Assembly: GCA_025361065.1 (NCBI GenBank)
Contig: JANYAY010000160.1
Location: 1-32,215 of the forward strand
Source: Deltaproteobacteria bacterium
GTDB lineage: Bacteria; Desulfobacterota; Syntrophia; Syntrophales; Smithellaceae
DNA length: 32,215 nucleotides
Direction: 5' to 3'
The notes under the pieces were generated by a model, which worked only from the letters and a program-made list of their open reading frames with translations, searched no databases and had not been told where the DNA came from. The translations under genes were made by a program, and so were the position numbers. This document shows positions 1-7,700 of the stretch, piece by piece. The first letter of the stretch is position 1; every line of letters begins with the position of its first letter.

Positions 1-619
1 TCATGCCCAGGCCCCCGACGTCCTGGCGGACGTTGTCTTCTCTCTCCTGCGCAGCCTGAACGGCAAGGCCGCCGGCGATCTCGTTAACAGTCTTTCTGAG
101 GTCGTCCGCCAGATCCATACGGGGAACGCCCTCATCGGTGAAGCCTTCCGGATTTGCCGTCAGATCGCTCACGCTCCGTATTTGCAAGGTTAGCCAGCGG
201 CCCAGAAGGGCCGTGTCAATTCCTTTTAAAGTGCTTTGAAAGATCTCTCGCCGGCATTCCGGTGGCAAGTGCTGTCGGTTTTCGCTCAAACGGACGGCTG
301 TCCCCAGGATCGCATTGATAAGGAGAGGTAAGTCTTTGGCCATGGCCGCAGCCATTTCCGGATCTTTCCAGCGATCAGGTGTTTTTGCGTCTTGCTCCGC
401 CAGAGCGGCCAGTCCCGTGACGATCCATTTCTCCACCCGTCGGGCGACGAGGCGATTGAAGGGATCATGGGCGGACCAGTCCGCCAGCAACCGCCGGGCA
501 AGGCCCGTGGCAACCGCCCGGAACTCTGCCGTAGACGCCAGTTCCTTTACTATCATGGATAGAAACCGGCCGTATTCATCATCAGGCGGGGGCGTTTTAG
601 CAGGGGGTGTCATTTCCAT
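1..619 (-). CDS. Uncharacterised helical protein, paralogue A (partial, runs off left edge)
   Basis: Open frame from ATG at 619 to the window edge, about 206 codons with no stop, so the C-terminus is missing. The start overlaps the stop of the upstream TetR gene as TAATG (619-621), which implies translational coupling. A second in-frame Met lies at 613. The protein is alanine/leucine rich and predicted helical, with no signal peptide seen. Around residue 84 it has a W-x-DPE motif, then an LP pair and an Asn at the same spacing as in the two neighbouring proteins at 1273-1920 and 1922-2359. I therefore read all three as divergent paralogues. I do not recognise the family and assign no function. 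Location at the end of an acyl-CoA dehydrogenase operon suggests a role linked to that pathway (inference). Confidence 0.75.
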   Translation of the reverse strand, partial: MEMTPPAKTPPPDDEYGRFLSMIVKELASTAEFRAVATGLARRLLADWSAHDPFNRLVARRVEKWIVTGLAALAEQDAKTPDRWKDPEMAAAMAKDLPLLINAILGTAVRLSENRQHLPPECRREIFQSTLKGIDTALLGRWLTLQIRSVSDLTANPEGFTDEGVPRMDLADDLRKTVNEIAGGLAVQAAQEREDNVRQDVGGLGM

Positions 620-1257
620 TATTCTCCCGTTTCCTTCCCTTTTTTCGTTGTTTTACGCGCCTTTTTAACGGTCTTGACCGGTGTTGCGAGGGTTTCCTGA
701 GCCTTGTTTTCCAGGCTTTTCAGGACGAACCGGTACAGGGTATCCACCTTGGACGTAAAATCGATATTCTCCCGGATAATGATGCGTTCCGTGATGAGAC
801 CGATGAGATAGGTCATGACCAGAGCGCTCAGCTCCCGGTCGGGTAGAACATAAAAGGAGACGGCGTCGGTGTAGGTTGCAACGACGCTGGCGACAAGTCC
901 CCCCGCATCATGGCCCTCCTGACGGTGGTAGTCGATGGTGATCAGGAGGACGTCGGCGAAATGAAGCTCAAGATCAGCCACCCATTCCAGAAAGGCCTTC
1001 AGGCGATCGGCAGGGGTGATGAATTTTTCCACACGGGAAACGCCGTCGGCCACATCCCGCTGGGCAGTCAGATAGAAGACCTGCTCCAGGATGGCCATTT
1101 TATTGGGAAAGTAGTGGTAAAGTGTTCCCGTTGAAACTTTCAATTCCCATGCGATCTCCCGCATGGTTACGGCGGTGTACCCCTTTCCGGCAAAGAGATC
1201 GAAACATTTCAGTGCCAGTTCGTCGCGATATACATCATGGTCCACAATCTTGGGCAT
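619..1257 (-). CDS. TetR/AcrR family transcriptional regulator
   Basis: A 212-residue protein with a typical TetR N-terminal helix-turn-helix at about residues 30-53 (TMREIAWELKVSTGTLYHYF). This is followed by a ligand-binding type helical domain. The C-terminal 20 residues are strikingly lysine/arginine rich, which is not usual for the family. The start at 1257 has an AAGGAAAG ribosome site about 6 bases upstream. It sits inside the minus-strand operon, 15 bases after paralogue B and overlapping paralogue A by TAATG, so it is co-transcribed with its probable targets. The family usually represses and is released by a small ligand, often an acyl-CoA in lipid operons; the ligand here is not known. 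Confidence 0.93.
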   Translation of the reverse strand: MPKIVDHDVYRDELALKCFDLFAGKGYTAVTMREIAWELKVSTGTLYHYFPNKMAILEQVFYLTAQRDVADGVSRVEKFITPADRLKAFLEWVADLELHFADVLLITIDYHRQEGHDAGGLVASVVATYTDAVSFYVLPDRELSALVMTYLIGLITERIIIRENIDFTSKVDTLYRFVLKSLENKAQETLATPVKTVKKARKTTKKGKETGE

Positions 1258-1272
1258 TGTATTCTTTCCTTT

Positions 1273-1920
1273 TTATGGTTTCCGGTTACGGCGCCGGTCG
1301 CGAAAAAAGTGCCAGAACCACTTCCAGGAAAGAAAACGGGATTTGTGATCCAGCACTGCATTGAACACAATTCGGGCCGCCCCCTCGACCTCTTTTCCGT
1401 CTGTGTTGTCCAGTGTTTTCGCAACAAAACGGGAAACGGCGCCGGGATCGTGCCGGTCAATCTCATTGATGAAGTGGGCGGCAGCCGTGACGCCCGTGCC
1501 CAGGATGCGGGGGAGATTCTGGGACAGATAGTCCGCAAGGGATTTCCTGAACTCCGGCGAGGATTCCCAGAGATTCGCGATGATCTTTCCCCAAACCTCG
1601 GCGCAGGCGACGATGCGGTCCGTGTCTATATCATTACCCATGGCTGTCAGGTAACCCTTCAGGAGGTGCGGGGAGAATTTCTCGTCGATCTCCCGGCCCG
1701 CTTCGGCCAGGGAGCCGGTGCACCGGTTTGCGAGGTGGGGCAGGGTCGAAAGGACGGCGAGGGAGAATTCGGGATCTTCCCAGAGAAGCGTTCGGACGAG
1801 AGGGGGATCGTTTTCAAAGGCAGCGGTTTTCAGGCTGCTGCGGATGAGGTCCTTGACGAAGGGGGTTGACAGGATTTCCTTGATGACACTGCTTTTTGCC
1901 GTATCCGGAGATGACTCCAT
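1273..1920 (-). CDS. Uncharacterised helical protein, paralogue B
   Basis: A 215-residue protein. Residues about 43-105 align without difficulty to paralogue C: LVRTLLWEDPEF here against LIRTLMWQDPEF there, then a shared LP, Asn, a FSPHLL/MSPLLL block and a Asp-rich VDRDT/IDTDR block. The C-terminus is basic and aromatic (WKWFWHFFRDRRRNRKP), which could bind a membrane or nucleic acid. No signal peptide or catalytic motif is visible. It lies one base after paralogue C and just before the TetR gene. Family not recognised; a helical scaffold, carrier or membrane-peripheral protein are all possible, and no function is asserted. Confidence 0.8.
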   Translation of the reverse strand: MESSPDTAKSSVIKEILSTPFVKDLIRSSLKTAAFENDPPLVRTLLWEDPEFSLAVLSTLPHLANRCTGSLAEAGREIDEKFSPHLLKGYLTAMGNDIDTDRIVACAEVWGKIIANLWESSPEFRKSLADYLSQNLPRILGTGVTAAAHFINEIDRHDPGAVSRFVAKTLDNTDGKEVEGAARIVFNAVLDHKSRFLSWKWFWHFFRDRRRNRKP

Positions 1921-1921
1921 G

Positions 1922-2359
1922 TTAATCGCTCTCCTTTCCCGTTATGATCTGTTTTCCTGTCTCTTTGAGCACTTCGTCCGCCACGGCAAAGAGGTCCACG
2001 GCCAGTCCTTTGCCGTTTTTGACGATACTCTGCAGGGTATCCCGATCCACGGAGGAGGCCATGGAAAGGAGGAAATCATGGAGAAGCAGGGGCGACATCT
2101 TTTCCCGCAGCTGGATGAGAAGCTCATCGATGCCGGATATGGCGGCATTGACAATGGGGGGAAGGGCGCTGATAAGAGCGAGGAAGAACTCCGGATCCTG
2201 CCACATCAGCGTCCGGATAAGCTGCCGGCTCGATGCCGGATCGACGTTTGTGAGGACCGTTCGGACGCCGTCCTTAAAGGCGGGCTTTTTCAGGAGTTCT
2301 TTCAGGACGCGGTCCGCCAGGTCGATGACGCCCTTATCTGGTGAATTGGCTGTTTCCAT
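1922..2359 (-). CDS. Uncharacterised helical protein, paralogue C
   Basis: A 145-residue all-helical looking protein, shorter than paralogue B because it lacks the C-terminal half. The N-terminal region resembles B (segments beginning VIDLADRVLKELLKKPAFKD and VIKEILSTPFVKD), followed by the shared W-x-DPEF block. The start at 2359 is preceded by an AGAGG ribosome site, 9 bases after the stop of the acyl-CoA dehydrogenase gene. No known domain recognised. The conserved position directly after two acyl-CoA dehydrogenases suggests that the paralogues serve the same process (inference). Confidence 0.8.
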   Translation of the reverse strand: METANSPDKGVIDLADRVLKELLKKPAFKDGVRTVLTNVDPASSRQLIRTLMWQDPEFFLALISALPPIVNAAISGIDELLIQLREKMSPLLLHDFLLSMASSVDRDTLQSIVKNGKGLAVDLFAVADEVLKETGKQIITGKESD

Positions 2360-2368
2360 GACGACCTC

Positions 2369-3649
2369 TTATAAGGTTTTACAGTTGTAGAAGTACCGCG
2401 CCGCTTCCATCTGGCACAGCTGTTTGCCGCCCATCCAGAGCTGGATGATCTTGATGTCCCGCCAGTGCTTTTCGATATCGTACTGCCGGTCCGGACCGTA
2501 AACGCCCAGGACATCCATCGCTCGGCCGAAGTTTTCCACAGCCCGGTCGCAGACGAAATCCTTCAGGTTGCGGAGTTTGGCGAGGACTTCCTCGGAATAC
2601 AGAGGGTGGCCGTAGGGGCGGTTCCGCCGATCGCCGATCCGGGCGCCTTCGTAGGCGAGAATCCTGCATACTTCGATATCACCGGCGATCCGTCCGATAA
2701 GCCCGGCGATGGCGTCGTTTTCTTTGAGGGGCCGGTTTCCATAGGTTCGGGTCGATACGAATTCATAGAGAACCTCGTAGAGATTCATCATGGCTCCGAC
2801 GAGAAATCCCATGCTTCCCACGAGCCCCCAGGGGATGATCTCCTTGAAAACCTGTGCATCTTTACCGGGACCATGGGCGCGGTACCAGTTGGGGACGCGG
2901 ACGTCCTCAAACCACAGATCGCCGTTCTTGTCCGCTGCCATCCCCGCCTTTTCGTAAGGTCCGCCCTGGGTGACCCCCTTCATGTCCGCAGGGACAAAGA
3001 TGAGGGCGAAGTCGTTGGGATCCGTCGAGCCCGGACGGGTCGTGCAGGGCACGCCGAACAGCTGCCCGACTCCGCCTGTATTCGTGGGCCAGAGCTTGTG
3101 GCCGTTGATGATCCATTCATCGCCATCGAGACGGGCGGTCGTCTTGATCGTCTTTCCCCCGAGAAGTTCCATGTTCTCGATATCGGCGCCACCCTGTGGT
3201 TCCGTCATGGCCAGCGCCGCAAAAACGGCCTTGTCCGATTTGCAGAACATAGGGGCGAATTCTGCCGCGAGCCGCCGGTTGACGTGAGGTTCCACGAGAA
3301 TGGTCGTGAGCGGCCAGTAGGTTACCATGAAGGCCACGGCCATGGCCGTATCGGCGCGGCCGACTTCCTCGGCCAGGGTGCAGGCGATGGTAAATGCATA
3401 GTCGGACTGACCCAGCCCCCAGCCGCCCAGATCGGCGGGGAACAGGGCCTTCTGGATGCCCAGCCCCCTGTTTGCCATGAGGTTGTCGAAGGCCGGTTCT
3501 ATGAGAGTGTGTTCCTTCCAGTCTTCATCATACTCGCGACGATGGGGCATGACGTCCTTGTCCACCCAGGCGCGGACCACACTCCGGAAGTGTTTGTCCA
3601 GAGGAGAGATATATTCTTCGGGCCGTGAAAAATCGTCAATACTTTTCAT
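2369..3649 (-). CDS. Acyl-CoA dehydrogenase family protein, atypical active site (second of a pair)
   Basis: A 426-residue flavoprotein of the acyl-CoA dehydrogenase superfamily. The N-terminal helical domain, the middle beta domain (AALAMTEPQGGADIENMELL and a LWPTNTGG segment) and the C-terminal helical domain are all present. In ordinary members the C-terminal YEGTSE motif provides the catalytic glutamate. Here the aligned stretch is LWMGGKQ, with Met406 at the Glu position after the well-kept EKHWRDIK anchor. The alternative helix-G glutamate used by isovaleryl/long-chain enzymes is not obvious either. It follows a similar gene by 10 bases, so a heteromeric enzyme of two unlike subunits is plausible. 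Substrate unknown. Family call is firm; activity is uncertain. Confidence 0.92.
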   Translation of the reverse strand: MKSIDDFSRPEEYISPLDKHFRSVVRAWVDKDVMPHRREYDEDWKEHTLIEPAFDNLMANRGLGIQKALFPADLGGWGLGQSDYAFTIACTLAEEVGRADTAMAVAFMVTYWPLTTILVEPHVNRRLAAEFAPMFCKSDKAVFAALAMTEPQGGADIENMELLGGKTIKTTARLDGDEWIINGHKLWPTNTGGVGQLFGVPCTTRPGSTDPNDFALIFVPADMKGVTQGGPYEKAGMAADKNGDLWFEDVRVPNWYRAHGPGKDAQVFKEIIPWGLVGSMGFLVGAMMNLYEVLYEFVSTRTYGNRPLKENDAIAGLIGRIAGDIEVCRILAYEGARIGDRRNRPYGHPLYSEEVLAKLRNLKDFVCDRAVENFGRAMDVLGVYGPDRQYDIEKHWRDIKIIQLWMGGKQLCQMEAARYFYNCKTL

Positions 3650-3659
3650 GATTGTTCCC

Positions 3660-4898
3660 CTAGATTTCTCTGCAGTCGAAAAAGAACCGTGCTGTGTCCA
3701 TTTTGACGGGGACTTCCGCCCCTACGCCGCACAGGTAAGACTGGATTGTTTTAATATCCCGCCAGTGTTTTTCCGCATGCCACTCGCGGGCATATCCGGC
3801 GGACCCCATGAGTTCCAGCCCCCGGTTTACAGCCCGCATTGCTCCTTGCTGGACCCGGTATCCCACGATTTGTGCAAAGGTATAGACATTCTGCAGTTCG
3901 GGTCCATTGGGGCTCGCCGTCATGGCTATGAGGCGGGCGAGGTCATCTGTAAGAAAACGGGCGATGGCGATTTCCTCCGCTACATCGGCCAGGACGGAGG
4001 CGCACAGGGGATTTTCCTTCATGAGGCTGCCGCCCTTGATGGTGCGCGTATTTGCCCAGTCATAAACTATTTCGAAGAAGTTCATGGCTGCGCCGACACT
4101 TGTCGCCCCGAGAAAGAGATTCAGCCAGAGGTAGAGTCCCTCGACGGTCTCTTTTCCTTCGAGGGTGGCTTCCCGGGGAAGCCGGACATGCTGGAAGGTG
4201 ATGTCGGCGTTGGCGCAGGCGTTGAGCCCCGTTTCCTGGAGAATATTGCCTCTTTGTATACCCTGGGCGTCGGCGGGAACAAAGGCGATCCAGGGTTTTC
4301 CCGCGCTGTCGGCACAGACCACGCAAAAGTGGTCAGCCAGGGCGCCGCAACCGGCGGGGCGCATGTTTTTACCGAAAAGTATTGCGCTGTCACCTTCGTG
4401 AACGAGGCGGGCGTTGATGGATCTGCCGAAAAACAGGGGTGTCTGTTCATCTTGGGATCCTGGTCCCGGCAGGATCAGTGCCGGGTTGACAGGTTTATCG
4501 GTGCTGTAAAAGCGGGATATCAAGGTGTCGATGGGAGAGGTGCCGTCGGCGCCGGAAGCTAGAATGGTGGTAAACTGAAGCGCGGACATGTAGGCGGTAG
4601 CTGCGTCCGCCCGGCCGATCTCCATCAAAACAGCGGCCAGACAGGGGGCGCTTGCTTTGCTGTTCCAGCCGAATCCGCCATTTTCCTCGGAAAGGGCAAG
4701 GCGCTGGAGCCCGATCTCCATCAGGAGCATCCCGCGCTTTCCCGCAAATTCCTGTTCGTAGTGTTCCAGGTAGGTGAGGCGCTTGGCGAGAATCTCCCTA
4801 TCCGCCCACTGGCGGACGGTGTTTACGATCCGCTGCTCTTCCTCATCAATGTGTTCACGCGTTGAAAGAAACAGCCCATCCAGGGGTTTGTGCATCAT
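3660..4898 (-). CDS. Acyl-CoA dehydrogenase family protein, atypical active site (first gene of operon)
   Basis: A 412-residue acyl-CoA dehydrogenase-fold protein. The C-terminal AEKHWRDIKTIQ block matches the neighbouring 426-residue protein. At the position of the usual catalytic YEGTS, this protein reads YLCGV, with Leu389 replacing Glu. The middle domain is more diverged than usual: the expected (T/S)EP.aGSD segment is hard to find. It is the first gene of a minus-strand operon of six, with start at 4898 preceded by AAGGAGGG. Pairing of two unlike acyl-CoA dehydrogenase subunits is known from steroid-degrading actinobacteria (alpha2beta2 FadE pairs). Whether the present pair does the same is inference. 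Confidence 0.88.
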   Translation of the reverse strand: MMHKPLDGLFLSTREHIDEEEQRIVNTVRQWADREILAKRLTYLEHYEQEFAGKRGMLLMEIGLQRLALSEENGGFGWNSKASAPCLAAVLMEIGRADAATAYMSALQFTTILASGADGTSPIDTLISRFYSTDKPVNPALILPGPGSQDEQTPLFFGRSINARLVHEGDSAILFGKNMRPAGCGALADHFCVVCADSAGKPWIAFVPADAQGIQRGNILQETGLNACANADITFQHVRLPREATLEGKETVEGLYLWLNLFLGATSVGAAMNFFEIVYDWANTRTIKGGSLMKENPLCASVLADVAEEIAIARFLTDDLARLIAMTASPNGPELQNVYTFAQIVGYRVQQGAMRAVNRGLELMGSAGYAREWHAEKHWRDIKTIQSYLCGVGAEVPVKMDTARFFFDCREI

Positions 4899-4962
4899 GC
4901 CCTCCTTGCTCGGAGATCCTTAAAACAGCGGTGATTATTTATTTATAACGGACGTTCGATAT

Positions 4963-4990
4963 ACAATACACGAGTAAATTATTCTGTCAA
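4963..4990 (-). promoter_or_regulatory. Sigma-70-type promoter for the acyl-CoA dehydrogenase operon
   Basis: On the minus strand a perfect -35 TTGACA (4985-4990) is followed after 16 bases by TATTGT (4963-4968). The predicted transcript starts near 4956, about 55 bases before the first gene. Just upstream of the -35 lie A-tract repeats (4990-5030) that may act as an UP element. Confidence 0.55.
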
Positions 4991-5030
4991 GTTTTTTTGA
5001 AGCAGTTTTTTGAAGCAGTTTTTTTAGGCC
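4990..5030. repeat. Three tandem A-tract repeats upstream of promoter
   Basis: Plus-strand units AGTTTTTTTGAAGC (4990-5003), AGTTTTTTGAAGC (5004-5016) and a degenerate AGTTTTTTTAGGC (5017-5029). On the transcribed strand these are A-tracts spaced about 13 bases apart, directly behind the -35 box. Tract-length differences suggest slippage. Confidence 0.7.
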
Positions 5031-5212
5031 GTGCGGGGAACCCTGAAACTGATTACAATTGGCAATCCTCAGTGTAGTATCAAATTGAAAGTTGCCGACC
5101 TTTTGGTTAAAGAAAGGACAAACATCACCCCGAAGTATCGGGCAAAAACGCAGCCCGGCGTTGGGCAGTTTTTCGTCGGAGTTATCAGCAGTATGTGTGC
5201 CGACTCATATTT
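5031..5212. other. Non-coding stretch with two small hairpins
   Basis: This stretch between the promoter and the MITE holds two GC-rich hairpins: CCCGA-AGTAT... at 5129-5142 and GCCC-GGCGTT-GGGC at 5153-5166. The second is followed by five T (5169-5173), so it could terminate plus-strand transcription. Both strands are open for 60-70 codons, but nothing coding-like is recognisable. Confidence 0.35.
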
Positions 5213-5345
5213 GATGGTCTCGTAAAAAGTGGAAAAAGCCTCAGAATCGTCATTCCGGCGAAAGCCGGAATCCAGATATATCAAATACTTACAAAACGCT
5301 GGACACCGGTTTTCACCGGTGCGACGGACTTTTTACGAGTCCATC
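5213..5345. mobile_element. MITE-like inverted-repeat element, 133 bp
   Basis: The ends are 18-base terminal inverted repeats with one mismatch: GATGGTCTCGTAAAAAGT at 5213-5230 and ACTTTTTACGAGTCCATC at 5328-5345. Directly outside are 6-base direct repeats ATATTT (5207-5212 and 5346-5351), consistent with a target-site duplication. Inside are two perfect hairpins: ATTCCGGC-GAAA-GCCGGAAT (5252-5271) and CACCGGT-TTTC-ACCGGTG (5304-5321). It is too short to encode a transposase, so it must be moved in trans if mobile. Confidence 0.8.
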
Positions 5346-5510
5346 ATATTTAAAGACACGCAAAAACAAGTCTGGATTTGTTGATTCCACATGTTAAGTG
5401 CCAGAGGGCGAAGTTTTTTTTCAGCAGGTGTAAAAAGCGATTATAAATCCTTCTTCCTAATGTCCTTTTTCAGAATTATCCTATCCATAAAACATTTTAC
5501 ACAGTAATGA

Positions 5511-6119
5511 TCAAGACATGACGGGACTCTGCAATCCTTTGGTGATGAGCTTAAAGAACTCCTCAGAGATATGCTCGATATTCGGCTTATTACGTTTTCC
5601 TTTTTTCACAACAAAGTAATAGTAAGCAATCCTTAATAGTGCGCCGACCAAAATATTGGCAATCACATCAATGTCCATATCTTTCCGGAAAAAACCAGCT
5701 TGAACCCCTTTTTGAAGCTCATCGGCGACATACTTCAGCATCTTCTGTTCAAATCTCTCGATATAAGGTTCAAAAACATCGCTAATGCCGGGTCCGATTC
5801 GCAGATGAATATTGCACAGTTCTTTGTTCTGCTTAAAAAAATAAAGGCTGCGGGTGATTAGCGCCTGGAAGTAACTCTGCAGATCCTTATGGCCGGGTTC
5901 CGCCGTAACTTTCAGTACAACCTCTTCCCACTCGTCGAGAAACCTTTCGAGAATTGCGATGAACAAGTCTTCCTTGTTCTTGAAATACAGGTAGAATGTT
6001 CCCTTGCCAATTTTCACTTCGCGCAGGATATCTTCTACATGGGTCTGGTAATAGCCATTTCGGGCGATAAGCTTTTTTGCCCCATCGAGAATCTGGCTTT
6101 TCCTTAAATCACCTTTCAT
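5511..6119 (-). CDS. TetR/AcrR family transcriptional regulator, divergent to FAD/Fe-S cluster
   Basis: A 202-residue TetR-type regulator. The helix-turn-helix lies at about residues 26-48 (HVEDILREVKIGKGTFYLYF), followed by a helical ligand domain. Gene order is divergent from the plus-strand cluster that starts at 6309, the standard arrangement for a TetR repressor controlling its neighbour and itself. A perfect palindrome CCTGAC-TC-GTCAGG at 6217-6230 lies downstream of a plausible promoter in the shared 189-base gap and is a candidate operator. Base composition is more AT-rich than the enzymes it faces. The ligand is unknown; a hydrophobic substrate or its CoA ester is a reasonable guess. 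Confidence 0.93.
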   Translation of the reverse strand: MKGDLRKSQILDGAKKLIARNGYYQTHVEDILREVKIGKGTFYLYFKNKEDLFIAILERFLDEWEEVVLKVTAEPGHKDLQSYFQALITRSLYFFKQNKELCNIHLRIGPGISDVFEPYIERFEQKMLKYVADELQKGVQAGFFRKDMDIDVIANILVGALLRIAYYYFVVKKGKRNKPNIEHISEEFFKLITKGLQSPVMS

Positions 6120-6171
6120 TTATCGTTCCCCATCAATATAATATTTTACAGCATCATATAATATATTCTTC

Positions 6172-6201
6172 TTGACTTCCAATCATTTTGTTTCGTATAT
6201 T
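6172..6201 (+). promoter_or_regulatory. Candidate promoter of the FAD/Fe-S cluster
   Basis: TTGACT (6172-6177), an 18-base spacer and TATATT (6196-6201), in the gap between the divergent TetR gene and the first cluster gene. Start of transcription would be near 6208, placing the palindrome at 6217-6230 in the initially transcribed region. Confidence 0.4.
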
Positions 6202-6216
6202 TAAGCCATATTCAGA

Positions 6217-6230
6217 CCTGACTCGTCAGG
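6217..6230. promoter_or_regulatory. Candidate TetR operator palindrome
   Basis: Perfect inverted repeat CCTGAC-TC-GTCAGG just downstream of the candidate -10 box. Position and symmetry fit repression by the divergently encoded TetR protein. Confidence 0.45.
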
Positions 6231-6308
6231 ATTATATCTTAATCAGGGCCGGCTTCTGGATGTCAGAAAGCTGAATGCCCGATAAAAAAGGAGAAGGAGG
6301 AAGAGACT

Positions 6309-7670
6309 ATGGGGGAAAAATATGATGCCGTCATTATCGGGTGCGGTCCTGCGGGAATGGTTGCCGGTGCTTTGCTCTCCAACTCGGGAAAGCGGGTTCT
6401 CCTCGTCGACAAAATGGATCGTCTGGGTGGCAGGGCCTGCGGGTTTCAGTACCGGGGGATCCAATTTGATTATGGGATGCACCTCATGATTACCTCCGAC
6501 GACGGTGTGCTGGGGCAGACTTTAAAAAAGCTGGGCATCAATGTCAGTTGGAAACAAATACCCGGACTCCGGGTGTTCACGGATGGAGTATGGAAGGATA
6601 TGATGGAACTCGCGCCGCTCGCCGACCCGGAATTCGGTAATATAGCCGCCGAGATGATGGCCATGTCTGAAGATGACCTTGTGCAGTGTGACGATCTGTC
6701 CATCGAGGATTGGCTCAGAACGCGCACAACAAAAGACAATGTCCTCGATTTCATGCGCGGCATGGCCATGGTCATCACGACCCTTCCCGATGCCAACGAC
6801 ATGGCAGCTTCAGAGGTAATCTTTTCCACTGGGCGGGTATTAAAGACGGGAAAGTTTGCCGGAGTGCCCGAGGGCGGTTATAGCAAAATGTGGGGGACGG
6901 TCGCTGACTTTATTCGTTCCAGGGGTGGTGACATCAGACTGAATACGAACGTGGGACGGATTGCCATCAATGATGGAAAGACAGCCGGTGTCCTGCTGGA
7001 TATTAAAAAAGACCCGGAATTTTTTATGGCTGATTTTATGCTTTCCGAACAGGAGCTCATTGAAGCACCCGTTGTTATTTACACCGGGATGATCTGGGAT
7101 CTGTTTAAAATCACTTCCGCCGAGAATTTTCCTGATTTCTTTGTGAAGATGGTCAAAGGATTCACCGGAAATACGACGGCGGCCGTCGGCTGGGCGATCC
7201 TGGCCATGGACAGGCCGGCAACAGACAGTCTTTGCCATCATGCCGTTTATAAGCTCAAGCGCATGGGCCTGCCTCTGCAGTACCTCCCGATTACCAATAT
7301 CGATCCTTCTATTGCGCCTCCCGGTACCCATCTGTTTATTGGGGGGTGTCCCTGTGAACTGGACACAAACGACCGTGAACTGATGGAACAAAAGGCGGCA
7401 TTGCACAAAGAAGATCTGGAAGAGCTTTTCCCGGGCATATGGGAAAGCGTAAAATGGGGCGTTAAAGGAACTTTTACGGGAATAGACGGTATAGCCAGAC
7501 GTCCCCGCTGCGTGGGTATTTTCCGACCCGATTACAAGGCGCCGGGAATTGACGGTCTGTATTTTGCCGGCGATACCGTACGCGGTAGAGGGGTGGGAAT
7601 GGATTTTGCCTCACGGTCCGGCCTGCGGTGTGTGGAGAGAATCATGAATGAAAAATTTGATATAGAATAA
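6309..7670 (+). CDS. FAD-dependent oxidoreductase, phytoene desaturase/amine oxidase-like (1 of 3)
   Basis: A 453-residue protein. The N-terminal dinucleotide fold is clear: residues 5-16 YDAVIIGCGPAG, followed by VLLVDKMDRLGGRA. The C-terminal FAD contact motif GLYFAGDTVRGRGVGMDFAS is also present. This is the layout of the phytoene desaturase / retinol saturase / amine oxidase superfamily, which adds or removes hydrogen on hydrophobic polyene or ring substrates. Slightly shorter than typical carotenoid desaturases (about 490-510). Ribosome site GGAGAAGGAGG is upstream of the 6309 ATG. It is first in a same-strand cluster with two more relatives (10384, 12102), ferredoxin proteins and an SCP2-like protein. 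Exact substrate cannot be told from sequence. Confidence 0.88.
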   Translation: MGEKYDAVIIGCGPAGMVAGALLSNSGKRVLLVDKMDRLGGRACGFQYRGIQFDYGMHLMITSDDGVLGQTLKKLGINVSWKQIPGLRVFTDGVWKDMMELAPLADPEFGNIAAEMMAMSEDDLVQCDDLSIEDWLRTRTTKDNVLDFMRGMAMVITTLPDANDMAASEVIFSTGRVLKTGKFAGVPEGGYSKMWGTVADFIRSRGGDIRLNTNVGRIAINDGKTAGVLLDIKKDPEFFMADFMLSEQELIEAPVVIYTGMIWDLFKITSAENFPDFFVKMVKGFTGNTTAAVGWAILAMDRPATDSLCHHAVYKLKRMGLPLQYLPITNIDPSIAPPGTHLFIGGCPCELDTNDRELMEQKAALHKEDLEELFPGIWESVKWGVKGTFTGIDGIARRPRCVGIFRPDYKAPGIDGLYFAGDTVRGRGVGMDFASRSGLRCVERIMNEKFDIE

Positions 7671-7700
7671 CAAATAAATAATTCAAGCACGGGAGTATGC

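Noticed and set aside
5031-5284. Small open frames on both strands between promoter and MITE
   Set aside because: Overlapping frames on opposite strands, no ribosome site, no family resemblance; the minus frame runs into the MITE.
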